Notes under the pieces: model-generated
Databases searched by the model: none
Told to the model about the DNA's origin: nothing
The model's input: only the letters and a program-made list of their open reading frames with translations
Source of the DNA: Triatoma infestans
Taxonomy: Eukaryota; Arthropoda; Insecta; Hemiptera; Reduviidae
Reading direction: 5' to 3'
Assembly: GCA_011037195.1 (NCBI GenBank)
Contig: JAAEAF010014499.1
Span: 1-64,000, forward strand
Length of the DNA stretch: 64,000 nucleotides
Shown: in pieces, positions 10,740 through 23,403 of the stretch
Position numbering within the stretch: position 1 is the stretch's first letter
Layout: every line of letters starts with the position of its first letter
Position numbers and translations under genes: made by a program

Positions 10740-10960
10740 ATAAAAACCACATACTAAAAAAAACACAAGTATTAAAACATGAAAAAACATAGTATACTAG
10801 TATTAATACACAAAAAAAAGTGAAACAATACATAAAACATAGTAGTACTAAACTTAAAAAAGTAAAAAATACAGAAAACACACACGTATTAAAACATGAA
10901 AAAACATAGTATACTAGTATTAATACACATAAAAAAGTGAAACAATACATAAAAATACAT
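10740..10960 (+). repeat. Tandem duplication at the core/right-arm border
   Basis: A block with AAAACATGAAAAAACATAGT and ACTAGTATTAATACAC occurs at 10775-10813 and again at 10891-10929 (period about 116 bp). An open frame on the minus strand across it is a by-product of the repeat. Confidence 0.75.
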
Positions 10961-10979
10961 GTTCATAGTATTGGATGAT

Positions 10980-13900
10980 AATATATTTAATGTTTCTAGC
11001 CAACTTACCCGCATGTCCTGTATGTCATCTACCGGCTGAACAAAAATATTAAAGTCCTTACAATGTTTCTAACAATACATAAAGTCTTTATTCATAGTAT
11101 AGGATGATAATATATTTAATGTTTGTAGCTAAATATTATACAAACTTAGCCCTAGCTAAATGTTATAAGTGTAAACATAATTTAATTTAAACATGAGCAT
11201 AAAAAAAAAACACAAAGTATTTGTTCATCGTATTGTGTGATAATATCAAAAAATATTAAAGTCTTTAGCTAAATATTATAAAATCTTAGCCCTAGTCTTG
11301 TATGTCATATCGCGGCTCAACAAAAATATTCACTTCCTTAGAATATTTCTAACAATACATAAAAAAAACAAAGTCTTTATTCATAGTATTAGATGATAAT
11401 ATATTTAATGTTTGTAGCTAAATATTATAAAAACATAGACCCAGCCTTGGATGCATCTCACTGCTCAACAAAAAAATTACAGTCCTTAGAATGTTTCTAA
11501 CAATACATAAAAAAAACAAAAAGTCTTTGTTCATAGTGTTGGATGATAATATATTTAATGTTTATAGCTAAATATTATGAAAACTTAGCCCTAGTCTTGG
11601 ATACGTAAAAAACAAACAAAGTCTTTATTCATAGTATTCGATAATAATATATTTAATGTTTTTAATATATCTAATTTTACACAACTTAGCAGCATATCCT
11701 GTATGTCATCTCACGGCTCAAAAACAATATTACAGTCCTTAGAATGTGTTTAGCTAAATTTTATAATTTTTAACATAATTTAATTTAAACAGTAACATAG
11801 AAAACACAAAGTATTTGTTCATCGTATTGTATGATAATATAGTTGGACCTAGTTCTGGGATGTCATCTCACGACTCAAAAACAAAATTAATGTCCTTAGA
11901 ATGTTTCTAACAATACATAAAAAAAGTCTTTATTCATAGTATTGAATGATAATTCATTTAATGTTTGTAGCTAAATATTATAACATATTTGCCCTAGTCT
12001 TGTATGTCATCTCACGAAATATTATAAGTGTAAAGATAATTTAATTTAAAAATGAACAAAATACATAAAAATTCACAAAGCATTTGTTCATCGTATTGGA
12101 TGATAATATATTTAATGTTTCTAGCTAAATATTATAAAATATTAACCGTCGACTTGGATGTCATCTCACGGCTCAAAAGCAATATTATGGTCCTTAGAAT
12201 GTTTCTAGCTAAATATTAGAAGTGTAAACATAATTTAATTTAAACATGAACATAAACATAAAAAACACGAATTATTTGTTCATCATATCAAAAAATGATA
12301 ATTTAAAAAAATATTAAAGTGCTTAGCTAAATATTATAAAATATTAGCCCTAGTCTTGTATGTCATCTCCCGGCTCAAAATCAATATTAAAGTCCTTAGA
12401 ATGTTTCTAGCTAAATATTATAAGTGTAAACATAATTTAATTTAAACATGAACATAAACATAAAAAACACAAGTATTTGTTCATCGTATTGTATGATAAT
12501 ATATTTAATGTTTCCAGCTAAATATTATAAAAACTAAGCCCTAGTCCTGGTATGTCATCTCACGGCTCAAAAACAATATGAAAGTCCTTAAAATGTGTGC
12601 TAAATATTGTATCTAACTATAAATAAATAAAAAAGTCTTTGTTCATAGTATTGGATGATAATATATTTAATGTTTCTAGCTAAATATTATAAAAACTTAG
12701 CCCTCTACTTAAAAAAAAACAGTCTTTATTCATAGTATAGGATGATAGTATATTTAATGTTTCTAGCTAAATATTATAAAAACTTAGCCCTAGTCCTGGT
12801 ATGTCATCTCACGGCTGAAAAACAATATGAAAGTCCTTAAAATGTGTTTAGCTAAATATTGTATCTAACTATAAATAAAAAAAACAAAGTCTTTGTTCAT
12901 AATATTGGATGATAATATATTTAATGTTTCTAACTAAATATTATAAAAACTTAGCCCTCGACTTAAAAAAAAACAAAGTTTTTATTCATAGTATAGGATG
13001 ATAGTATATTTAATGTTTCTAGCTAAATATTATAAAAACATAGCCGAGTCTTGGATGCATCTCACGGCTCAAAAAAAATATTACAGTCCGTACAAGGTTT
13101 CCAACAATACATAATACAAACAAAGTCTTTGTTTATGGTATTGGATGATAATATATTTGGCCCTAGTCCTGGGATGTCATCTCACGCCTTAACAAAAATA
13201 TTAAAGTCCTTAGAATGTCCTTAGAACAATACATAAAAAAATCAAAGTCTTTGTTCATAGTATAGTCTAACAATCCCTAATAAACACAAAGCATTTGTTC
13301 ATCGTATTGTATGATAATATCAGAAATTATTAAAGTCCTTAGCTAAATATTATAACCACTTAGCCCTCGAGGTGGATGTCATCTCACGGCTCAAAAACAA
13401 TATTACAGTCCTTAACATGTTTCAAGCTAAATATTATAAAAACTTAGCCCTAGTCTTGTATGCCATCTTGCGGCTCAAAAACAATGTTAAAGTCCTTAGA
13501 ATGTGTTTAGCTAAAATATTATAAGTGTAAACATAATTTAAACATGAACAAACTATCAAAAAATATTAAAGTATTTAGCTAAATATTATAAAATATTAGC
13601 CCGCGATTTGGATGACATTTCACGGCTCAAAAACAATATTAAAGTCCTTAGAATGTTTCAAGCTATATTTTACACAGCTTAGCCCTAGTCTTGTATGTCA
13701 TCTCGCGGCTCAAAAACATTATTAAAGTCCTTAGAATGTTTCTAACAATCCATAAAAAAAACAAAGTATTTGTTCATCGTATTGGATGATAATATCAAAA
13801 AATATTAAAGTCCTTAGCTAAATATTATAAAAACATAGCCCTCGACTTGGAGGACATCTCACGGCTCAAAAACATTATTAAAGTCCTTAAAATGTTTCAA

Positions 13901-14820
13901 GCTAAATATTACACAACTTAGCCGCATGTTCTGTGTGTCATCTCACGGCTCAAAAATGATAATAAAGTCCTTAGAATGTGTTTAGCTAAATATTATAAGT
14001 GTAAACATGAATAGAATCCATAAAAATGCACAAAGTATTGAATATCAAAAAATACTAAAGTCCTTAGCTAAATATTATAAAATGTTTGCTCACGAATTGG
14101 AAGCCATCTCGCGGCTCAAAAACAATATTACAGTCCTTAGAATGTTATTAACAATACATAAAAAAAAACAAAGTTTTTATTCATAGTATTGAATGATAAT
14201 TTATTTATTGTTTTTAGCCAAATATTATAAAATATTAGCTCTAGACTTGGATGACATCTCACGGCTCAAAATCAATATTAAAGTCCTTAGAATGTGTTTA
14301 TCTAAAATTTTATAAGTGTAAACATAATTTAAACATGAACAAAATATCAAAAAATATTAAAGTCTTTAGCTAAATTTTATAAAATATTAGCCCTAGTCTT
14401 GTATCTCATCTCGCGGCTCAAATATGATAATAAAGTCCTTAGAATGTGTTTAGCTAAATATTATAAGTGTAAACATGAATAGAATCCATAAAAATGCACA
14501 AAGTATTGAATATCAAAAAATATTAAAGTCCTTAGCTAAATATTATAAAACATAAAACTTAGCCCTAGTCTTGTATGCTATCTCACGGCTCAAAAACATT
14601 ATTAAAGTCCTTAGAATGTGTTTAGCTAAATATTATAAGTGTAAACATGAACAAAATATCAAAAAATATTAAAGTGTTTAGCTAAATATTATAAAATAGT
14701 AGCCCTCGACTTGGATGATAGTTCACGGCTCAAAAACATTATTAATGTCCTTCAAATGTTTCAAGCTAAATATTACACATCTTAGCCGCATGCCTCGCAT
14801 GCCATCTCCCGGCTCAAAAA
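10980..14820 (-). repeat. Right-arm subterminal array of the Polinton-like element
   Basis: About 23 units in reverse orientation to the left arm. Each shows GGATGTCATCTCACGGCTC (variants near 11030, 11311, 11713, 12160, 12370, 12560, 12812, 13065, 13385, 13470, 13620, 13705, 13860, 13945, 14112, 14260, 14412, 14585, 14725, 14810), then AATATTAAAGTCCTTAGAAT and AGCTAAATATTATAA. Many contain a longer segment with GTGTAAACATAATTTAATTT and TTTGTTCATCGTATTG-like blocks. The arm is about three times longer than the left one, so it has expanded unequally. Confidence 0.85.
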
Positions 14821-14835
14821 TATTTTTTTTCCCTG

Positions 14836-14964
14836 GTTAAAAATCAGATGGGGGGTCTCATCGTAATTTTGTAGCCGTGCGCCAGACCTCTGCCTTCGGG
14901 CGTAAATTCATAAGTGCCTGGGGCTAAAAAAAAATGGACCTAGAATCACCGAATAATATCTACT
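14836..14964 (-). repeat. Right terminal inverted repeat
   Basis: Reverse complement of 8007-8137 with few differences; ends ...GAATAATATCTACT. Confidence 0.9.
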
Positions 14965-14970
14965 TGTTTA
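14965..14970. other. Target site duplication, right (TGTTTA)
   Basis: Exact copy of 8001-8006, directly outside the right TIR. Confidence 0.85.
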
Positions 14971-15159
14971 GTTTGCCTTCAACTTATATGAATGTGAGAA
15001 TTTAAAGTATTTAAAAACATTTTTTTGATTAAAGAGTAACCTCCCTCTCCCCCTCACAATACGACCTTAAATAATTGTTCTCGGACAAAATTTCAAATAA
15101 AAGTGGTGGTATATGGTGGTGGTGAGATATATATATATATTGCGACACGTCTAATGAAA

Positions 15160-15740
15160 CTCGTCAGTGTTTTTTCAAGAGAAATTCGCAGAAAACTGAA
15201 CAAAAAACAGCTGTTCAGTAAAGTTGCGTTTCCGGTCAACTCACTTCTTTCGCCTCGAAATTTTTACTATAGATTTCATTGTAAGTAATATTAAGTCGAT
15301 ATGATACTCTACTTAACATAACGCTGCAAAAAACACCTCTCAGGTGAATTTTCCCGGAAAATGTATCAAATAAAATTTGTAACTCTTTAAATGAGTTGGG
15401 AATATTCAAAGAAAATTAGTTTATCGGCAGTACAACTTTACTCAACAGTTTTTTTTTTTTTCCAGTTTTTGCGACTTTCTCCAAAAGGACACCAAGCGAT
15501 TGCATTGAACTTGCTATACTAAAAGATCTATCACTTTTGTTTGAAACAGTACTCCGAGAAAATTCATTTTAGAGAGATTCTGGAGGAGCTGGAGGAGGCT
15601 GGAGGCTCCCTCAGAAAAAAAACCCCCCAAATATTTGTAAAAATTACAAGTTTGCCAATTTAACTGCGTAATAGCAATAAGAGAAAGCCATGTGAGTGTT
15701 TCAAATCGGATTTTTTTTTTGTTTTACCAGAGGGATTGCA
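15160..15740 (+). repeat. Family X copy
   Basis: Shows GTTTCCGGTCAACTCA (about 15220), a GCGACTTTCTCC...CAAGCGATT block near 15468-15505, a TTTGTTTGAAACAGTA block (about 15535) and a degraded palindrome ATGTGAGTGTTTCAAATCGG (about 15691). Confidence 0.6.
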
Positions 15741-16380
15741 GTTTTGGTCCCAAACCAATTCAAAATACAATATCTCCGGGACTATTATATGTAGACGTTA
15801 GTCAATGTATAGGAATAAGCAGGTTGATAGGTTCCTGAACGACCATAAAAGCCAAATTCACTGCTACCTGGAAATAATACTGTGGTGTCGTTGCGAGTCT
15901 CTCTGCTGACGCCAGTAGAAGTAAAGGAATTTGCAAGAGGATGCAGAAAGCTAAATCCACTGCTACCTGGAAATGCTATTGTGACTACATTGCAAATCTT
16001 AGTTTGTAATCGTCCGTCCGTTAAAATAAAGGAATGAATAAGTAGATAATGTGTGCGATGGTAAACCTGAGTTAGTCATTATAGGAACGCTAAAACTCAA
16101 ATAACTATTTTTACAAGATATATATTTATAGTTGTGAGTATAGCCAGTGTTTCAGTAAGTGTATGGATCATGCATCCCTGCAGATACATGAGAGGTATTG
16201 AATATATATCTGAGCTACATTCCACTGACAAAGAAAACTATTTTTTTTCACAAAACATTTCCTCAAATTAATTACTCAAACACTCGATTTAAATATATAT
16301 ATATATAATTTCATTACTTCCCCACAAAGCAGTCGACAAGAATTGGAAAATTAGAGCCAAATATTTCCAACCAATAACTA
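15741..16380. other. Unassigned stretch
   Basis: Two similar passages about 120 bp apart share GAAAGCTAAATCCACTGCTACCTGGAAAT-like text in split form (CTGCTACCTGGAAAT at about 15863 and 15971), so a short local duplication is present. No gene seen. Confidence 0.4.
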
Positions 16381-16387
16381 AACAAGC

Positions 16388-16398
16388 GCTCTCTCTCA

Positions 16399-16437
<39 letters not shown>

Positions 16438-16438
16438 C
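16388..16438. repeat. (CT)n(AT)n microsatellite
   Basis: CTCTCTCT run followed directly by ATATATAT. Confidence 0.95.
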
Positions 16439-18070
16439 CAAGAGATGCTGATTATTTTCTTCTTTAGTGGTCAGTGAAGCGAACTGGGCCCCTTTCTACC
16501 ACTGACCAAATGGCTGGTCCCTACATCGCATCCAATATTTTCTCAATATGAAGTAGCTACTTGGCTATATATAACGGATGCACAGAAGACGAAGAAGAAA
16601 GAAACATATTGAATAAAAACTTATTCAGATGAAATATTTATTCAGAGTCGCTCTATCAATATAATACTCAACATTTTTTCTTCAATTATATTGGCTCAAC
16701 TCAATTGTAAAGGGTTTCTAGTTCGTCCATGCATACGCGCGCTCTGAACAGAGAGAGTGAGAGAGAGAATAGTGTACATTGGTGTTTTCTTTTCCATTTT
16801 TCATATTTGATTAAAAAATTACAATACAAGTTCATGAAATTATGACCATCAATACAGCATTTTCAACTCATTTAGTCAGAAATAAGCAACTCTTTTTAAT
16901 TTCTCTTATTTTCGTTTTGCATTTTTGCAAATAGGTATTCAACACTTAGAGCTTATTGTATTCCTGGGGTTTGTCCGATTTGTAATACTGGACGTTATGA
17001 AAAATCAACAAAACAAGCTGAGAAGAATTATTTATATAATAAGAGGATTATAATAAGAGTTGGTCATATTGAAATCTTGTGCAAAACGTATTCTAACATC
17101 CAGAGCAAGATTTTAGCAAGGTTTCGAACGCTGATTCAAGCAACCTCCCCTACTATTTGGTGTCGCAATAATTTTGTTCCTTTGTTTTTGTTTTGTTTCC
17201 AATGAAAAGATAGTCAAGGGAGGCCCATTTGATGCAAAGTAATGGTAGATAATATACTGGTATAGAAAATAAATATATTGGTAAAGGAAAAAATAATAAC
17301 TTACTAAAGTCGCTATTTCAATTGACAAACTTGTGTTCCTTGATTATTTCGTGTGGGATCCCTTGGTGTATGGACAAGTGAAATATGAACTTTCGGCTCC
17401 AAGCTATATTTCTTTTTGACATATTTTATTAGTGCACGCACGCGCACATTCACAAACTAAAAACAAAAAAAAATTTGTTTTCATATTCAGATATTTCCAA
17501 ACATGTACATATTTCTGGATATAATTATAAATTCAGGACCCTTGAAACATAATAATACTTCCGGTGAATAATTTATTCAATCCAGAAAATTTGGCGCGAT
17601 CGTAATACTTCGGCTTTCCAGCAATAAAAATTTTAGCACATTTAAACATTTCTTTACGTTTAAACCTTACCTTTATCATTTTGAAAGTGATATGTAGTGA
17701 AAAACCCAATTCATTGCGAAAATTACAGCGGAAATAATGTAAAAAGAGGGGGAAAAAAAGGTAATAAATAAATATTTTATATATACATTTTATATAAAAA
17801 TATGTATAAAGTATATATAATAAATAAACAAAAAAAAAAGTAAAAATTACATTTGGGCCGTAAAGAGACCACGTAGAAACCTTGTGAAATACAAGCGCCG
17901 AATAGTCTAATTCACTAGTTCGTGTACAAGAACTGAATTTACTTCCGTTATACTCACACATAGCCACTTCCTGCTGGTACTTTGGTGGGATATACTTTCC
18001 AGTCCCATAGGACTCGACCTCCACGCGTATGTGTGTGGGTAGCTCGATTACTAGAGGCCAGACTGGACTT
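16439..18070. other. Unassigned stretch
   Basis: No gene supported. A minus-strand open frame (17533-18111) looks mostly like AT-rich read-through; only its part at about 17860-18060 has ordinary amino-acid composition and I do not recognise it. Confidence 0.3.
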
Positions 18071-18072
18071 TG

Positions 18073-18073
<1 letters not shown>

Positions 18074-18121
<48 letters not shown>
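18074..18121. repeat. (TA)n microsatellite
   Basis: Alternating TA over about 48 bases with one CATA interruption. Confidence 0.95.
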
Positions 18122-18559
18122 TTACTTCCTATAGCCTCTGCCAGCCTCCGGTTTCACAGCCATAAAAATGGTAATAGAGTTGTAAAAAGTGGGTAATGTA
18201 TACGAGCCTCATCATTCAGCACCTAGATCATATATTCACGAATATATTTGCTTACTAAATTCACTAGCAAATTTATTGCTAAACATATTTTATTTATGTT
18301 TTACTATATAAATAAAAAATAAAGAAATAAATAAGAAGAATATATATATATAAAGTGCAATATATATAATGCAAATTTACTCGTTTATATAATAAAGCTA
18401 ATTTGACTTCATTTTATTTATAAACTTTGGATAAAGAGTATAATAACGTCATCTATATCTAAAGCTTTCTAAAATTTATAACTTCCATCGATATGCAACG
18501 ATTCTTCACTGCTAAATACAAGGATCTATCTAAATAATTATTATACACTAAAATCAATT

Positions 18560-19210
18560 TCTTTATTACAAAAACTCTGGTTTGAAACGCTAACACGACT
18601 TTCCCTGGCTGCTCACAAGATTCAAGTGACAAATTTCCTTCATTATGCTCAAGACGTTTTTGAGGAAACCATGCACTCCCCTCCCACCAACATTTTAAAT
18701 GAATTTTCTCGGAAAAAGTTGCCAACAAAATGTCTCTACTAATCATATTCGTACTTAGTGTTTCAAATGTAATTAAATTAATTTAAAATAAACCCCGCCT
18801 TTATGCCATAAGTGCACTTAAACGAATTTTGTAGAGAAATGTTGCAATAAAGGTTACAGCTCATTGTATGTATAATTAATACCCAGGTTTAGATAAAATC
18901 GTTGGAGCTGTTTGTGAGAAAGTAAAAAAAAGAAAGAATAACTGAGAAAAAACATTCAGTAGAGTGGCACTTATGGTTCATAGATTTTGCCCGAAATCTT
19001 GGTGGTAGTGGCTAAACGCAATACCAAGTTTGAGCTTCTGCGATATTCCTTTCTGAGATACACACGCGCGCACTTACAGACCACTCGCTAAAAACATTGT
19101 TTTCGTATACAGGAGACCATAAAACATTTATTTTTCGGTGAACACTCAATTTCAAAAATTCTTTTAACGTCGCAATATTTTCTCTAACAGCAATTAGAGA
19201 AAGCAAATAT
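18560..19210. repeat. Family X copies, at least two fragments
   Basis: A TGAAACGCTAACACGACTTTCC block (split: TTTGAAACGC, ACACGACTTTCC) lies at 18580-18605. AAAATCGTTGGAGCTGTTTG (18896) is the reverse complement of the CGGCTCCAACGATT block. GATTTTGCCCGAAATCTTGG (18984), ATACCAAGTTTGAGCTTCTG (19021) and CACACGCGCGCAC followed by CACTCGCTAAAAACA (19060-19096) are standard modules. Confidence 0.65.
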
Positions 19211-20954
19211 TATTTTAATGAGTAACAGTTACTCATAAATTTCAAGTTACTTTGTTGGCCCAAATAACTTACAAACAATTTTGGAACAATTTTTGAAAAC
19301 AGTCTTTTATTTATCATCACAGACACAAGAGTAATTTAAACATCTGTAACTTTTGACAATTATAAGATGATGCTGGTGTATAGACAGGAAATGAAGAGAA
19401 GATTAAGCTAAAGAGAAAGAGGCACATTATTCACAGAATGGTATCTCACACTTTATATTTGTTCGGTTACTTGTAAGGGTACTTGCTCGGAGAGTTATAA
19501 GAAAGAAAATATTGAGAAGCGGCTAGAAAAACATTGAACGAAGATGAAGATAATTTTTCTTGATTAAGACTTCTTGACAACTGCTTCTTGGTTTCCTTGT
19601 TGAAAACTGTTAGGAGATGTAGAAAGACTTTTGAAGACTATTTTTAGACTTGTTATAGATTATTGTGTTGACTGACTAAATACTCCAAATTGGGTCCGTA
19701 TTCATTTAAAAAAAATCTTGATGGGAGCAGAGCTTATTTCTTAAACGGTTAGTCATAGTGAGTGCTGGAGTCGTTTAGGAGGAACAATTCCGCCGTGTTA
19801 TATGAGTGTAAATTCACCACAACAAGTGTTGCCAGCTTAATGGCTGGGCTTAGCCGCGTGGCGCTGCTTTTCTCTTGCTGCATACCACAGCGTGCATTAT
19901 CCCTATGTTATGCCAGCCTATACTGAAGGATGAATGGGCGTCACCGAGCTCCAGAGAATCGTATGAATCTCGGCACTTTCAGAGAAGTAAGTTAGAAATC
20001 AACATTCAACATCCATGAAGTCAAAACTTACCTCAAAAAGCCAGTCTGACAACAATCATTCAAGGGCTTACGAATTATAATCCAGAACTCCACAATAAGT
20101 ATCAAAAGAGTTACAATAAACAAATATTTCCAAAAGTAATCAAGTGTTTTCACTCAGCTCTCTGTCAGGAAGATATTTTACAATCAAGTTAACCAATCTA
20201 TCCAGCTATCAAGCTAAACAATCTAGCTAACGATAGAATATCTAGGATTTCTAACTGGCCACGCCACCAACACCACTCTTCGCTCGGCCGCCGCTCTCTT
20301 ATCACAAACATAACAGATAAATTGCAAATTGAAGGGCAAATAGTATATATTATTCATCAACATTATCACTCACCATTACCTGCCAATGCCTAAACTCACA
20401 CATGTTCACAATACCTAAATACACAATGCACAAACTCACAGCAGTAAGAGAAAGTAAGAAAAAACTTTATAGTTGTAAATAACCTTCATTATGTAAAATG
20501 GTGACTCTTCGCATAATCAGGATTAGGAAATACTTCTAGTGGATCTCCATGGATTTCATACATGTAAGTAGCAGATAAACAAATTAGACTGGAAGATAGT
20601 GCAAGTGAAGTGTTGTTCAGTGTAAAGTTTGTGAACGTTTGAGGATTGGGACATTTCTAGGACAAACTGATGAATGAAGGTGTGAATCCTAGTATGGAAA
20701 AATGAATATCTTTCGGAAGAGTTATGAATGGATTATTTGGATTTGTTGAGTACTGGGAACGGTTGGGTGCATTCAAATTGAGTTTATTATAGTGACACAT
20801 TATATGAGTCTCTTGAGAGTTGGTTGTCTGGTAGTCGAAACAATAGCCCGAATTGCACTATATTAACAATTCATACTAACGTACTCTCTTAGGGTAAGGA
20901 GAGAAGAGTGTTGGTAGAGTAGAATACGGCCGAACTAAGAGTGAATGATATTGT
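19211..20954. other. Unassigned stretch
   Basis: No long frame or domain on either strand. A slightly GC-richer piece at 19830-19970 could be an old short repeat. Nothing else seen. Confidence 0.3.
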
Positions 20955-21085
20955 TAACTTGTTCTAACAGCGGTGAGCCAGTAGTGTGGCTTCTAGCAAG
21001 ATGAACCTTTCAAGGTTGTAGTTATAGCTGATTATAATGTTCAGAATAAAATTGTAGATTCCCCCTACTCTTTAAAGTAAAGATG
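20955..21085 (+). repeat. Repeat Y, plus copy
   Basis: AACAGCGGTGAGCCAGTAGT, AGCAAGATGAACCTTTCAAG and ACTCTTTAAAGTAAAG occur here in order. The same three blocks are found in reverse orientation at 36672-36778, with a roughly 30-bp difference in spacing. Confidence 0.7.
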
Positions 21086-21812
21086 GTGACTGACTCTTAA
21101 GCTCCTCAAGCGTCTTAGATAGTCAGATCATATTCTACTTTTCTGACACTTGGAGATAGCTTGCAAGTGAGAGATTAGCTGTCGGTGTTGTTGCCCATAC
21201 GTTAGTACACTACAGTGGGCGTGATATGGATGATGTGCGCTTAGGTTGCAGATAGCATTATTGAGTCTAGTTTTTCTGTGCAGCATTTGCTGGTCATTGG
21301 TTTCATTTCAGTTTCCTGCTCAAGTTGCTCGTAAATAATTCAAAATGTTTTTTAGATTTTATAGCTAACAGAATCGGCCTGCGATAATGCAGCTTTAGAA
21401 GTTTGTGACATAAGAAAAAAAATTATAATAGTAGAGTTTATATCTATTTTAATGGCAAACAGAGAGCAGTAGAAGCTAAAAATGGAAACAAATAAAATAT
21501 ATATAAAAAAAATAATAATATAAAACTTATAACAAAGCGTAGAAAGTAAAAGACAAAAAGTACGTGCAAAGGCAAGGCATCGGAAGGGAAAGGACAGCCA
21601 AACACTCTTCTAGCTTTCCAAGGAGAGAGTTCTCCGGAAAATAAATGATATTTGTGTGATTTATAACTTTGTGGAGTGGAGGGAGACCCTGCAGATCTAG
21701 CGACCGACCGACTACCCATAGTTTCAGATGATTTATGTTTCAAACACGCAGAAATGAAATATGGCAAAGAATATAAAAAGTTTATGTATTTTTAAAATTT
21801 TCAAATAATAAT
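21086..21812. other. Unassigned stretch
   Basis: No gene or clear repeat. Short frames only. Confidence 0.3.
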
Positions 21813-21843
21813 AATGATGATGATGATGATGATGATGATGATT
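21805..21843. repeat. (AAT)n(GAT)n microsatellite
   Basis: AATAATAATAATGATGATGATG... over about 39 bases. Confidence 0.9.
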
Positions 21844-23335
21844 GCCAATATTATTCGTTTATTTTTGAATTTCAAAGTTTATTGATATTTTAGCAGGTAA
21901 CTTTTTTTAATTAAACAGAAAATTTGTTTTCAATAGTAAACTTGTCTAATAACTATCAGGTATTAATATTTAATTCTGTTTGAATTGTAACAAAACAATT
22001 ATTGCTCCATATTTTAATTTTTTGAGATTACATTTTCCATACTAATAAATTTTCTACAAAAGCTAATTTTTAATTTTTCTTTTCCAAAACTTGACGAGAT
22101 CTTGCAAATTAACTACATTGAAATAAGTAGTGTCAACTGTTTAAAACTGATCTGTAACATTTTCCTTTAAACCTTGATATTCCTTTTGGAATAATTCAAG
22201 AGTTTCAAGCGGAAAATTCGGCCAAAACCTGTCATCCAAAATTATCACCAAAACACTAAGATCTTCGGATTGAAGCTGCGTTTGATGTAAACCGGATGTT
22301 TCGCTTATTTTTCAGTAGACTACTACAGGATAGTTGTTGGCTTGATTAGTTGACTAACCATGGCAGAAACATGGATGAAATAAATGGGCGAACGTTAACT
22401 TATAAATCCGTCATGAATAGCACATGAATAGCTTAGTTGGTTTCTAGGACTCAATTTCTTTCTTTACTTTGATTGACATGTGATTGGTCGTTGGATGAGG
22501 AAATCCAAGTCTTTCCTGTTACTGCTTTATCAAAGTTATGGTCTTGTTTTTTTCTAGAACACCGTTCTATTGTCTTTCTTTTCCTATTTCCCTCTTTTCT
22601 CTAAGTCGAGGCAACTATATTCTGTTGAGACCAAGACTGTCATCTCTATCCATTTTGGAACTTTCCCTTTCAATACCCAATCATGATCGAGCAATAAATT
22701 CATAGAAAATTTAAGTCAGCTCGCTACATTCAGCCCTTCATATGAGGAAGAAGATGGACCTGTCATTCTGTTGCTTTGGTTTTTTTTTAATCATTTCCTG
22801 TATTTTTGCCAATGTTGGTCTAGTATTCGTGACGACAATTATCCTTACTCTTAAACTTCTGTCAATTTCAAGATGAAAGAAACGTTGGTTTTACATCAAA
22901 ACACATGCGGTCTCAAACCGTATACCGCATTCAGGATACTTCAAAACATAAAATCAATTTCGCAAATTTGACGCTAGTGCACTACTCTTAAAGTGCAGAG
23001 TTTCTTCTAAAAGAAAAAGTTTTGTTACAAATAAGGAAGTGGAAAGTTACCAGATTATGTCACCTTTCAAAGTGGCTAGGTCAAGAGAAAATAAGAACAA
23101 GAAAATATGGTGAAAAGAAGTGCAGACTTAAGCATTTTTCTTCTTTATATTTCCGCTTATCACGCGACCAGTATCAGTGTATCGTAAAGAAAATGTTAGC
23201 GTCTAACACAAGGTTATCCAAAATGTGCTTCCTTATCTACTCAACTGGTATATATAGCTATGGATGTAATAATGCAAGAGAGGAATGTGTGTATTTGCGA
23301 GAGTTTCGCAATAGCAGTCTCTATATTTATTCCTA
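21844..23335. other. Unassigned stretch
   Basis: AT-rich, no supported gene. Open frames at 23022-23442 run into the adjacent microsatellite and are not convincing. Confidence 0.3.
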
Positions 23336-23337
23336 TT

Positions 23338-23345
23338 TCTCTCTC

Positions 23346-23402
<57 letters not shown>
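23338..23402. repeat. (CT)n(AT)n microsatellite
   Basis: Pure CT run followed by an AT run, the same junction type as 16388-16438. Confidence 0.95.

Positions 23403-23403
<1 letters not shown>

Larger units (their letters stand above)
8007..14964 (+). mobile_element. Degenerate Maverick/Polinton-type DNA transposon with giant palindromic arms
   Basis: The element is 6,958 bp, starts AGTAGATATTATTCGG, ends with its reverse complement, and is flanked by a 6-bp duplication. Both ends carry about 130-bp inverted repeats that differ at few positions. Inside each TIR is an array of a degenerate unit in opposite orientation in the two arms (8148-9470 left, about 10980-14820 right). The unique core holds a broken fragment of family-B, protein-primed DNA polymerase. 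AG/CT termini, a 6-bp duplication and pPolB together fit Maverick/Polinton; known autonomous elements are about 12-20 kb and also encode integrase, ATPase, protease and capsid proteins, none of which I see. Fold-back elements were considered, but they give 9-bp duplications and lack PolB. The element is non-autonomous. Confidence 0.72.

Noticed and set aside
10579..10950. Minus-strand frame with repeated Phe/Cys/Val-rich text
   Set aside because: It is produced by the 116-bp tandem duplication; no domain, and it ends at the repeat border.
10980..14820. CRISPR array
   Set aside because: Units are long, degenerate, irregularly spaced and without unique spacers of even size; the DNA is eukaryotic in character.
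8007..14964. Fold-back (FB) or MULE transposon
   Set aside because: The target duplication is 6 bp, not 8-10, and the core has polymerase B-like text in place of a transposase.
17533..18111. 192-codon minus-strand frame
   Set aside because: Starts in a (TA)n run as Tyr-Ile repeats and its second half is AT-driven Phe/Tyr/Ile/Lys text; only a middle piece looks protein-like and it is not recognised.
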